A DNA stretch of 22,579 bases from NCBI GenBank assembly GCA_002432025.1, contig DJFE01000022.1, positions 1 through 22,579 on the forward strand, written 5' to 3'. Under the pieces are notes generated by a model. The model searched no databases and was not told the DNA's origin. It saw only the letters and a list, made by a program, of their open reading frames with translations. Positions 15,291 to 21,536 of the stretch are shown one piece after another. Position numbers and translations under genes: made by a program. Source of the DNA: Candidatus Avelusimicrobium stercoris. Its GTDB lineage: Bacteria > Elusimicrobiota > Elusimicrobia > Elusimicrobiales > Elusimicrobiaceae. Position 1 is the stretch's first letter, and every line of letters begins with the position of its first letter.

Positions 15291-15328
15291 AATTCCCGTG
15301 CTAGTTGTATAGGCGCGGGGATTTTTTT
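15291..15328 (+). terminator. Terminator of the coiled-coil/ddl/membrane-protein unit
   Basis: 11-bp stem (15291-15301 with 15313-15323, two G-U pairs), 11-nt loop, and a T-run to 15328. It isolates the upstream unit from the leader promoter that follows. Confidence 0.88.
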
Positions 15329-15333
15329 AAATA

Positions 15334-15342
15334 TGTTATAAT
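15334..15342 (+). promoter_or_regulatory. Extended -10 promoter for structured leader and second pilin
   Basis: TGT followed by a perfect TATAAT (15337-15342), in the context TATGTTATAATA, which matches the element upstream of rpmE and tgt. No -35 is seen because the upstream DNA is the previous terminator. The predicted start is near 15349, about 310 nt before the pilin start codon. Confidence 0.7.
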
Positions 15343-15393
15343 AAAGAAGTAAAAAGCAGTATTGCAAGGTTTTTTCTTGCAAGACAATTTGTT

Positions 15394-15466
15394 CTGTTTT
15401 TGGAACCGTATGTAGAATACGGTGCGCTGTTGGGATACCAACGGCATAATCACACTCCAAAAACAG
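15394..15466 (+). ncRNA. Three-way-junction domain of the leader
   Basis: Closing stem of 10 bp plus one A-T (15394-15404/15456-15466). Hairpin A is a perfect 7-bp stem with loop GTAGA (15405-15423). Hairpin B is 8 bp with one G-U and loop GATA (15426-15445). A 10-nt single-stranded joiner ATAATCACAC (15446-15455) closes the junction. Compact size and an unpaired joiner are features of small aptamers. No ligand can be proposed. Confidence 0.5.
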
Positions 15467-15584
15467 TCGTTTTAAGCACGGAATAAACGGACTAATTACC
15501 CGGTTGTTCCGTGCTGAGTGCTTTCTGCCATATTTTTTATATGGCAGAGGGCCGCGGCTGTTATTATTTGGGTTAGTGTGATTA

Positions 15585-15647
15585 GCTCGGATATAACAGC
15601 CGTTTTTATTGTTTTGGCTTCTTGTTATATCGGGGCTCGGTATAACA
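15585..15647 (+). repeat. Direct repeat in the leader switch region
   Basis: GCTCGGATATAACA at 15585-15598 recurs as GCTCGGTATAACA at 15635-15647, differing by one missing base. The repeats are the 3' parts of two neighbouring hairpins, so the 5' arm of the second hairpin can pair with either copy. Confidence 0.7.
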
Positions 15648-15658
15648 AGGAGAAGTAT

Positions 15659-16141
15659 GTGAAGAAAGGTTTTACGCTCATTGAATTGTTAGTAGTGGTG
15701 TTGATTATTGGTATTTTGGCGGCGGTGGCTTTGCCGCAATACACAAAGGCCGTTACCAAGGCTCGCTTTGCCGAGGCAATGACGAACCTGAAAACGATTG
15801 CCCAAGCCGATAAGGTATGTCGGTTGGCGGGGGGAAACCCAGATTTTGGGGGCGGTTGTGGAATGAGTGATTTAGATATCTCCGTTGGCACCAACCGGGG
15901 AACTTCTCTTTGTTCTCGCGATGAAACCCAAACAGAAGATTTTTTTTATTGTGCCAGCGGAAGCGTTGCTGGAACACCTTCTGCTCAGTATAAGAAGGAA
16001 GATGTTTGTTTATGTTTATTGGATTCCGGGGAAATGGTAGTTGACCAAAGCAGAAACTGGTGTGCTGATAATCCTCCGTCGTTTGATTATGCCAAATTAC
16101 TGAATATTAGGGACGATTCTGAGAATTGTAGTTGTTGTTAA
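15659..16141 (+). CDS. Type IV pilin-like protein, cysteine-rich (GTG start)
   Basis: A 160-residue prepilin: KKG leader, cleavage before Phe5, the conserved Glu at mature position 5 (FTLIE) and the hydrophobic helix FTLIELLVVVLIIGILAAVA, then ALPQYTKAVTKARFAEAM. The globular part has 10 cysteines, including VCLC, NWC and a terminal CSCC, and only general similarity to the first pilin of the window. The start is GTG 15659, six bases after AAGGAG (15647-15652). The open frame extends to 15518, but that would add a hydrophobic segment encoded by the hairpin region and bury the processing site. An ATG at 15657 in another frame is followed at once by TGA. Expression is probably controlled by the structured leader. 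No assembly genes are nearby. Confidence 0.8.
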   Translation: MKKGFTLIELLVVVLIIGILAAVALPQYTKAVTKARFAEAMTNLKTIAQADKVCRLAGGNPDFGGGCGMSDLDISVGTNRGTSLCSRDETQTEDFFYCASGSVAGTPSAQYKKEDVCLCLLDSGEMVVDQSRNWCADNPPSFDYAKLLNIRDDSENCSCC

Positions 16142-16145
16142 TATC

Positions 16146-16187
16146 AAAAAAGAGCGGCTGTTGTTTAGCCGCTCTTTCCTTTTTTTG
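16146..16187. terminator. Bidirectional terminator between pilin and tgt
   Basis: Perfect 11-bp stem (16149-16159 with 16167-16177, loop GTTGTTT) with an A-run on the left and a T-run on the right. It serves the + strand pilin gene and the convergent tgt gene, which ends at 16197. Confidence 0.9.
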
Positions 16188-16196
16188 CAGTACAAA

Positions 16197-17363
16197 TTAG
16201 TTGCCTTGGTACTTGCGGATTACTTCCTCTTTTAATTGCATAAACGTACCGTTTTTTATGGCTTCGCGGGCGCGTTCGGCCAGGCGGATTAAAAAGCGGA
16301 TATTGTGTATGCTTAGCAGACGGTGGCTTGTCAGTTCCGCCGAGCGGTACAGGTGGCACAAGTACGCGCGGGAATAGCGGCGGCAGGTGTAGCAGTCGCA
16401 CTCCGCATCCAGCGGGATATCTTGCGTGCGGTATTCCGCATTTTTGATGTTCACGCGCCCGGTGCTGGTCATTACCATACCATTGCGCGCCACGCGGGTG
16501 GGCCATACGCAGTCAAACATATCTACGCCGCGTTCAATGGAGTTCAAAATTTCCACAGGCGTTCCTAATCCCATAAAGTAGCGCGGTTTGCCCTCGGGCA
16601 AATTGTCAGTTACCGCCAAAACGGATTCGTTCATTTGCTCTAAGGTTTCACCCAGCGATAGCCCGCCAATGCAGTATCCGTGCGTGGGCAAGGATGCCAT
16701 ATGCAGGGCCGCTTCCTTGCGTAAATCGGGGAAAATAGCCCCTTGGATAATGCCAAACAAAAGCGAATTGCCGACGGTAAAAGAGCCGTCCTCGTTTTGC
16801 GTGATATGCTGCTCGGGCACGGTTTGCTGATAGGCTTTTGCGGCGCGTTCGGCCCAGCGTTTGGTGATGTTTAGGGCTTCGCGGGCCTCGTGCTTGGACG
16901 GGTTTTTGGCGTGGATACATACGTCTAACATTGTCCAAATGTCGGAGCCGATTTCACTTTCAAACTGGATAACGTTTTCCGGCGTGAAGAGGTGTTTGCT
17001 TCCGTCGTGGTGGGACTGAAAGGTTACGCCCTCTTCTTTGATTTTGCGGAACTTGGGCAAACTATATACCTGAAATCCGCCAGAATCGGTCAAAATGCTG
17101 CCGCCCCAATGCATAAATTTATGCAGGCCGCCCATTTGCTTTAAAATTTTGGTCGTCGGGCGCAGGTACAAATGGTAGGTGTTGGAGAGCAGGCACTCCG
17201 CCCCGGCGTTTTTTAAATCTTCATCGGTCAAGGCCTTTACGCAGGCTTGCGTGGCTACCGGCATAAAAACCGGGGTATGCACCGCGCCGTGCTTGGTATA
17301 TAACACGCCGGTGCGGGCTTTACAATGTGGGTCTTTGGCAAGAATTTTAAAAGGAGAAATCAT
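16197..17363 (-). CDS. tgt: tRNA-guanine transglycosylase
   Basis: Exchanges guanine-34 for preQ1 in tRNAs with GUN anticodons, an early step of queuosine synthesis. It has 388 residues in a TIM-barrel. Asp93 (LTDSGGFQVYSL) is the base-binding acid and Asp281 (GVDMFDCVWPTR) the nucleophile. Cys322, Cys324, Cys327 and His353 form the structural zinc site (CDCYTC, then SIH). GGLSLGE and the PTRxARNG anticodon-binding segment are typical. No Shine-Dalgarno precedes the ATG. Instead TGGTAAAAT lies 6 nt upstream, so the mRNA may be leaderless. queA, the next enzyme of the pathway, lies upstream on the same strand. Confidence 0.97.
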   Translation of the reverse strand: MISPFKILAKDPHCKARTGVLYTKHGAVHTPVFMPVATQACVKALTDEDLKNAGAECLLSNTYHLYLRPTTKILKQMGGLHKFMHWGGSILTDSGGFQVYSLPKFRKIKEEGVTFQSHHDGSKHLFTPENVIQFESEIGSDIWTMLDVCIHAKNPSKHEAREALNITKRWAERAAKAYQQTVPEQHITQNEDGSFTVGNSLLFGIIQGAIFPDLRKEAALHMASLPTHGYCIGGLSLGETLEQMNESVLAVTDNLPEGKPRYFMGLGTPVEILNSIERGVDMFDCVWPTRVARNGMVMTSTGRVNIKNAEYRTQDIPLDAECDCYTCRRYSRAYLCHLYRSAELTSHRLLSIHNIRFLIRLAERAREAIKNGTFMQLKEEVIRKYQGN

Positions 17364-17369
17364 ATATAT

Positions 17370-17378
17370 ATTTTACCA
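17370..17378 (-). promoter_or_regulatory. Extended -10 promoter of tgt, probably leaderless
   Basis: On the - strand, TGG then TAAAAT is followed by six bases (ATATAT) and the tgt ATG. With the usual -10 to +1 distance, transcription would start at the A of ATG. It shares the 12-mer TATGGTAAAATA with the rpmE promoter. Confidence 0.6.
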
Positions 17379-17586
17379 TATCCGGCTAAGTGGCTTGGGT
17401 AGTGAAAAAAGAAGGGTACCTTTTTCCAAAAGGCTTTGGGTAAATGGCGTTTTGTGCAACCTTTCCATAGATGAGCCGACGGAGCAAATTTGTCTGCCGA
17501 TTTATGGGACTTCACAAACAAGAATTAGAATTATATCCCTTGCAAATGAAATGCTTGGCAAGGAGCGTTTATAATAGGCAATATAC

Positions 17587-17619
17587 AAACCCGGGGCTAT
17601 TAATAGCCCCGGGTTTTTT
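17587..17619. terminator. Long palindromic terminator between queA and tgt
   Basis: A perfect palindrome with 15-bp arms (17587-17601 with 17602-17616). It begins next to the queA stop and would end the - strand operon. However, the T-run of six is on the + strand side (17614-17619), and the - strand side has only TTT then GTATATT, so as drawn it is the better terminator for + strand RNA. The remaining gap to tgt (17379-17586) holds a small CCTTGC/GCAAGG hairpin and no convincing gene. Confidence 0.8.
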
Positions 17620-18652
17620 ACAAAATCATCATACTGTCGCCAAAGGAATAGAAACGGTATTTCTTTTCTACGGCTTGCAAATACGCCTCGTAAATAAAAT
17701 CCTCTCCGGCAAAGGCGGACGTCATACACAAGGGCGTAGAGTCCGGGAAGTGGAAATTGGTAATCAGGCAGTCAATGGCCTTAAACTTGTAGCCGGGATA
17801 AATGAATAAATCCGTCCATTTTTTGCCCGGGTGCGTGATATGGTTATCGTCCGTAAAACTTTCCAAGGTGCGGGTGCTGGTAGTGCCGCAGGAAAACACG
17901 CGTTTGTCCGCTTGGCGCACCGCGTTTAGCGTGTCGGCGGTTTCCTTTGTTACCTCGCCTAGTTCAGCCAGCATATGGTGCTGTTCGGGTTCGCCGCGCA
18001 AGGGTTTAAACGTGCCCCAGCCGACGTGCAGGGTGATGTAGCAAATGTGTACGCCCTTATCCTTTAATTTTTGCAAAAGTTCCGGCGTAAAGTGAAAGCC
18101 CGCCGTAGGCGCGGCAATAGAGCCGTCGTACTTGGCGTAAACGGTTTGATAGCGCTCTTTGTCGGTTTCTATGCTGGGCGTAAGGCCGCTATGCTTGCGG
18201 GCCTTTTCAATATATTGCGGCAACGGCATAAGGCCGTGCTCGTTGCAGAAGGGCAAAATGTCTTCTTCGTTGAACTCCAAAATGGCTTCGTTGTTGTCCG
18301 TCCTGCCCAACACCTTAGCGGTTAAGCCAGAGCCAAAATCAAGCGTAATGCCCTCTTTGTAATCTCGCGTTAAAACGGCCCAAATATTGGGCTTTTGCAT
18401 CGGGCGCACGAGGAGAACTTCCACCTTGCCGCCCGTCGTTTTATGCGCGAATAACTTGGCGGGGAAAACCTTGGTATTGTTGATGACCAAGGCGTCGCCG
18501 GGGTTAAAATATTCGTGGATATCGCGGAAGATGCGGTGTTCAATGGTATGTGTATCGCGGTGGAGTACCATTTGGCGCGAGGAGTCGCGCGGGGTGGCGG
18601 GCTGTTTGGCGATAAGTGGGTCTAAATCCAGTTTTTTAAAGCGTTCAAACAT
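17618..18652 (-). CDS. queA: S-adenosylmethionine:tRNA ribosyltransferase-isomerase
   Basis: Builds epoxyqueuosine by transferring the ribosyl part of SAM to preQ1-modified tRNA, the step after Tgt. It has 344 residues, family length. Visible family blocks are the N-terminal ATPRDSSRQMVL, NPGDALVINNTKVFPAKLF with GGKVEVLL, and the C-terminal AAPTAGFHFTPELL, THVGWGTFKP-like (ITLHVGWGTFKPL) and NFHFPDSTPL segments. AGAGGA precedes the ATG and overlaps the end of the spoIID-like gene (10 bp away), so it belongs to the miaA-ruvAB operon. Confidence 0.96.
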   Translation of the reverse strand: MFERFKKLDLDPLIAKQPATPRDSSRQMVLHRDTHTIEHRIFRDIHEYFNPGDALVINNTKVFPAKLFAHKTTGGKVEVLLVRPMQKPNIWAVLTRDYKEGITLDFGSGLTAKVLGRTDNNEAILEFNEEDILPFCNEHGLMPLPQYIEKARKHSGLTPSIETDKERYQTVYAKYDGSIAAPTAGFHFTPELLQKLKDKGVHICYITLHVGWGTFKPLRGEPEQHHMLAELGEVTKETADTLNAVRQADKRVFSCGTTSTRTLESFTDDNHITHPGKKWTDLFIYPGYKFKAIDCLITNFHFPDSTPLCMTSAFAGEDFIYEAYLQAVEKKYRFYSFGDSMMIL

Positions 18653-18661
18653 AAATGTCCT

Positions 18662-19900
18662 CTATTGGAGCGTTTTGATTTCGGCTCCGGGGTAGTAATT
18701 TTTTAAAATCTTGCGGTAATTTTTGCCGTCCTTGGCCATACCGTTTGCACCGTCTTGGCACATCCCAATGCCGTGGCCATAGCCCTTGCCTTCAAAGCGT
18801 ACGTCGTTTTTGCGAACGTCCAACTTGGTTATTTTGCAACTGCGGATGCCCGTGGCTAAGCGGAAGTGTCCGCATGGTACGGTTTTAGAACCTTTGGCGG
18901 TTTTAATCATTAAATTGGTGGCGCGGCCCGTGTCGGTCTTGCGGGAAATTTTAATGCTTTTTAAAGCGCCCGTCAGCCCCACGCTTTTGGCGTAACTTTC
19001 TACCTTATGTCGGGCAACGTTCATCGCCCATTTGTAACTTTTGGAGTGGCTGTCGTACTTGCAGGACGCGCCCGAAAGCGGCTTAATGGACTTTGCGCCA
19101 AAGTTCCAACTGCGCACATCGTCCGTTGCGCCGCCGCAGTTGGCGTGGTAGTAGGTAAAAAAGAGTTTGTCCTCGTAAGTTAATACTTGCCCGCGGGTTT
19201 GGTCCACGGCTTTTTTGACGGAATCGTATTGCTTACCGCCGCCTTTATACATTTGGCTGCGGACGTCGGAATAAACGTCAAAATTTTGGTTTTTTACGCC
19301 CTCTAAGGTTTTTAGCGTATAGGTGCGCGCGGCCACGGCCTGCGCCTTTAAGGCTTCCAAGGGCCAGGTGTAACTCATTTCGTAGGGCAAAACGCCGTAG
19401 AGGTATGTTTCCAGCGGAGCGTGTTCCACCAAGTGAAAGGCGTTTTGCGCGGGGATGATGTAAATTTTGCCCGAGTAACTGTTGTTATTCCAGCCCAGTA
19501 TGGTATTGGCGGCGGGCTCCAAAATAATGGGTTGCGCGGCCTGTAACGTGCCTACTTGGATTTTCCCGCTCCCCAATGCCTTTACGGCCAAGGTACCTGC
19601 GGCGGAAACCTTGTATTTTTTATCCAAATTTTTCGTGTAAATATATACCTTGCCGGAGTGTTTTATATAGGCCGATTTGGCCTTTTCGGCCAGTAGTACG
19701 CGCACGGTGGCCTCGGTATATTCCTTTTGGTTTTGCGGGTCCTGAGCGGGCGGTTCGGGCGCGCGGGCGGCCAAGGCGGAAGAATCTATTTGCCCTTGCG
19801 CAGCGGTATAAGTTTGCGCGGGACGTTTGGACGGCGCGGCACACGCGCTTAAAAGCGCGGCGGTTAAAAGGAGTAAACAAAAGCGGGAGCGTTTTTTCAT
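18662..19900 (-). CDS. SpoIID/LytB-family lipoprotein
   Basis: A 412-residue predicted lipoprotein: signal peptide with lipobox L17-S18-A19-C20, then a Pro/Ala/Gln-rich linker, a small beta-rich region, and the SpoIID domain. The domain shows YLYGVLPYEMSYTWPLEALKAQAVAARTYTL, containing the Glu that is catalytic in SpoIID lytic transglycosylases, then YYHANCGGATDDVRSWNFG and the terminal GYGHGIGMCQDGANGMAKDG. In spore formers SpoIID degrades peptidoglycan during engulfment. In non-sporulating bacteria homologues remodel the wall or act on stripped glycan strands, which is the likely role here. The gene starts one base after the ruvB stop without a strong Shine-Dalgarno. It is confidently of this family; its precise substrate is unknown. 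Confidence 0.88.
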   Translation of the reverse strand: MKKRSRFCLLLLTAALLSACAAPSKRPAQTYTAAQGQIDSSALAARAPEPPAQDPQNQKEYTEATVRVLLAEKAKSAYIKHSGKVYIYTKNLDKKYKVSAAGTLAVKALGSGKIQVGTLQAAQPIILEPAANTILGWNNNSYSGKIYIIPAQNAFHLVEHAPLETYLYGVLPYEMSYTWPLEALKAQAVAARTYTLKTLEGVKNQNFDVYSDVRSQMYKGGGKQYDSVKKAVDQTRGQVLTYEDKLFFTYYHANCGGATDDVRSWNFGAKSIKPLSGASCKYDSHSKSYKWAMNVARHKVESYAKSVGLTGALKSIKISRKTDTGRATNLMIKTAKGSKTVPCGHFRLATGIRSCKITKLDVRKNDVRFEGKGYGHGIGMCQDGANGMAKDGKNYRKILKNYYPGAEIKTLQ

Positions 19901-19901
19901 A

Positions 19902-20924
19902 CTAAAAAAGCAAATCCGCGTGTTGTTTGCGGCCCATATGTTCGTAGGCTTTGCGCGTGGCTACGCGTCCGCGCGGGGTGCGCGCAATAAAGCCCGCCTT
20001 GATGAGAAAGGGCTCTATCACGTCCGTTAAAGTGTCCACGGCTTCGGACACGGCAATCGCTAAGTTGTCCACGCCCACCGGGCCGCCTGAAAAGCGGTCT
20101 ATAAGCGCTTCTAAAATGCGTTTATCCACGCTGTCTAAGCCCTCGCTATCAATATCCAGGGAATCCATTGCCGTGGTGGCAATTTCGTGTGTGATAATAC
20201 CGTTTCCCTTTACTTGGGCGAAGTCGCGCGCGCGGCGCAATAAGCGGTTAGCAATACGTGGCGTACCGCGGGAGCGTTTGGCCAGTTCGGTGAGTCCCGC
20301 ACGGTCGGCCTCAATGTTTAAAAGCCGCGCCGAGCGTTCCAAAATATCGGTAATTTCCGGGATTTCGTAAAAGCCCAGGTTAAACACAATGCCGAAGCGG
20401 TCGCGCAGGGGGCCGGTTAGCAGGCCGGAGCGGGTAGTCGCGCCCACCAAGGTAAAATGCGGTACGGCCAGTTTTAAGGTCGTAGAGCCTGCGCCTTTGC
20501 CCGTGTTGATAAAAAAGGTAAAGTCTTCCATTGCCGGGTAGAGGGCCTCTTCTACCGCGGGGTTGAGGCGGTGGATTTCGTCAATAAACAAAATGTCGCC
20601 CTCGGCTAATTCGGTTGTCAGCATTGCGGCCAAGTCGCCCGGGCGCGCCAGCACGGGGCCGGACGTAACCTTGATGTTTACGCCCATTTCGCGCGCCAAA
20701 ATGTTGGCAAGCGTAGTTTTACCCAAGCCGGGCGGCGCGTAAAAAAGACAATGGTCCAGGGCTTCCTTGCGGGATTTGGCGGCCGCAATAAAAATGCGTA
20801 AATTTTCTTTTAGTTTTTCCTGCCCGACGAACTCGTCCAAGGTGGCAGGGCGCAGGGCGGCTTCCAGCCCGGCGGACTCGTCGGAAAGTTGGTTGACGTC
20901 TAAAATTTCGTTTTGGTTGCTCAT
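19902..20924 (-). CDS. ruvB: Holliday junction helicase motor RuvB
   Basis: Hexameric AAA+ ATPase that drives branch migration of Holliday junctions with RuvA. It has 340 residues. The N-terminal ALRPATLDEFVGQEKLKENLRIF box precedes Walker A APPGLGKTTLA (Ala in place of the more common first Gly), Walker B LFIDEIHRL, sensor 1 ATTRSGLLTGPLRDRFG with the arginine finger, sensor 2 RGTPRIANRLLRRARDFA, and a winged helix ending in PRGRVATRKAYEHMG. It overlaps the ruvA stop by ATGA. Confidence 0.97.
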   Translation of the reverse strand: MSNQNEILDVNQLSDESAGLEAALRPATLDEFVGQEKLKENLRIFIAAAKSRKEALDHCLFYAPPGLGKTTLANILAREMGVNIKVTSGPVLARPGDLAAMLTTELAEGDILFIDEIHRLNPAVEEALYPAMEDFTFFINTGKGAGSTTLKLAVPHFTLVGATTRSGLLTGPLRDRFGIVFNLGFYEIPEITDILERSARLLNIEADRAGLTELAKRSRGTPRIANRLLRRARDFAQVKGNGIITHEIATTAMDSLDIDSEGLDSVDKRILEALIDRFSGGPVGVDNLAIAVSEAVDTLTDVIEPFLIKAGFIARTPRGRVATRKAYEHMGRKQHADLLF

Positions 20925-21532
20925 TTTTTCAGTACCCGCAGGGCCTCTTTGATGATGTCTTCAATCTTGCCGTTTAGGTTTACACCCTCGGTGTAAAGTT
21001 TTTCAATCGCGCGGCGCGATTCCGCCGCAGAATAGCCCAAGGCGGATAAGGCTTCCAGCACGCCGCTCATATACGGGGCTTCGTCCATTACTTTTATTTT
21101 GCTTTCGCCCTGTACGGTGATAGCGTCCATTTTGTCCTTTAAGGAGTTGATTAACTTTTCCGCCGTCTTAGCCGTAAAGCCGAAGATACCCGTCAAAATT
21201 TTGGGGTCGCGTTTTAAAATGGCGTTGTGGAAGTCCGCCACCGAGCGGAGGGCTTTGTTTAAAAATTCAAGTGCTTTTTTGGGGCCGGTGCTGGGAATAG
21301 CGGTTTTGAAGAGATACCAAAGGGCTTTGTCTTCTTTATTCAAAAAACCGTATAAAACCGTGCCGTCGTAGGGGGAAATAGATTCCGCCACATACAGGGC
21401 CACTTCGGTTCCTTCCGTCAGTTCCAGCGCGGAACTGTGCGCGAGGTTGACCTCGTAGCCGATTCCGCCGCACAAAATGACGGCGCCGTCTTCCTTTACT
21501 TCCAATACTTCGCCTTTTAAATACGCTATCAT
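20921..21532 (-). CDS. ruvA: Holliday junction-binding protein RuvA
   Basis: A 203-residue tetrameric protein that holds the four-way junction for RuvB. The N-terminal OB domain is MIAYLKGEVLEVKEDGAVILCGGIGYEVNLA with the VLYGFLNKEDKALWYLF end. The central helix-hairpin-helix pair is unusual: the common GVGPKxAL is STGPKKAL (81-88), and GIGKKTAE is GFTAKTAE (118-125). The C-terminal domain that contacts RuvB (VLEALSALGYSAAESRRAI) is intact. The ATG lies 5 bp after the miaA stop with only a weak GAAG upstream. The element TATGGTAAAAT, overlapping the end of miaA, lies 6 nt before it. ruvC is not in the window. Confidence 0.95.
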   Translation of the reverse strand: MIAYLKGEVLEVKEDGAVILCGGIGYEVNLAHSSALELTEGTEVALYVAESISPYDGTVLYGFLNKEDKALWYLFKTAIPSTGPKKALEFLNKALRSVADFHNAILKRDPKILTGIFGFTAKTAEKLINSLKDKMDAITVQGESKIKVMDEAPYMSGVLEALSALGYSAAESRRAIEKLYTEGVNLNGKIEDIIKEALRVLKK

Positions 21533-21536
21533 ATCT

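Larger units (their letters stand above)
15349..15655 (+). ncRNA. Long structured 5' leader, candidate cis-regulatory RNA
   Basis: The 370-bp gap before the second pilin gene is filled by consecutive stems. Stem 1: 15362-15368 with 15376-15382. A three-way junction: 15394-15404 closed by 15456-15466, enclosing hairpins 15405-15423 and 15426-15445. Stem 3: 15476-15483 with 15507-15514. Stem 4: 9 bp, 15525-15533 with 15539-15547. Stem 5: 10 bp, 15555-15564 with 15593-15602, then five T, terminator-like. Stem 6: 12 bp, 15618-15629 with 15641-15652, containing the whole AAGGAG. An alternative helix (15590-15599 with 15622-15631) excludes stems 5 and 6. This resembles a sensor plus an expression platform. 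I do not recognise a known riboswitch, T-box or 6S RNA. Pairings were found by eye, without energy calculation or covariation. Confidence 0.6.

Noticed and set aside
15401..15407. TGGAACC resembling the T-box UGGNACC sequence
   Set aside because: The flanking bases do not form the T-box antiterminator, the sequence lies inside the three-way junction rather than before the terminator, and no synthetase or amino-acid gene follows.
15518..15658. N-terminal extension of the second pilin from GTG 15518, giving a 47-residue hydrophobic leader
   Set aside because: The segment is encoded by the leader hairpins and has no ribosome-binding site. GTG 15659 with AAGGAG at 6 nt gives the normal short KKG-FTLIE prepilin leader.
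17364..17617. preQ1 riboswitch expected near queA or tgt
   Set aside because: The queA gene follows another gene directly and the tgt mRNA seems leaderless. No preQ1 pseudoknot or recognisable conserved core is visible on the - strand.
17502..17729. Open frame of 75 codons on the - strand spanning the end of queA and the gap before tgt
   Set aside because: It runs through the terminator palindrome and the queA coding region in another frame, with no start signal.
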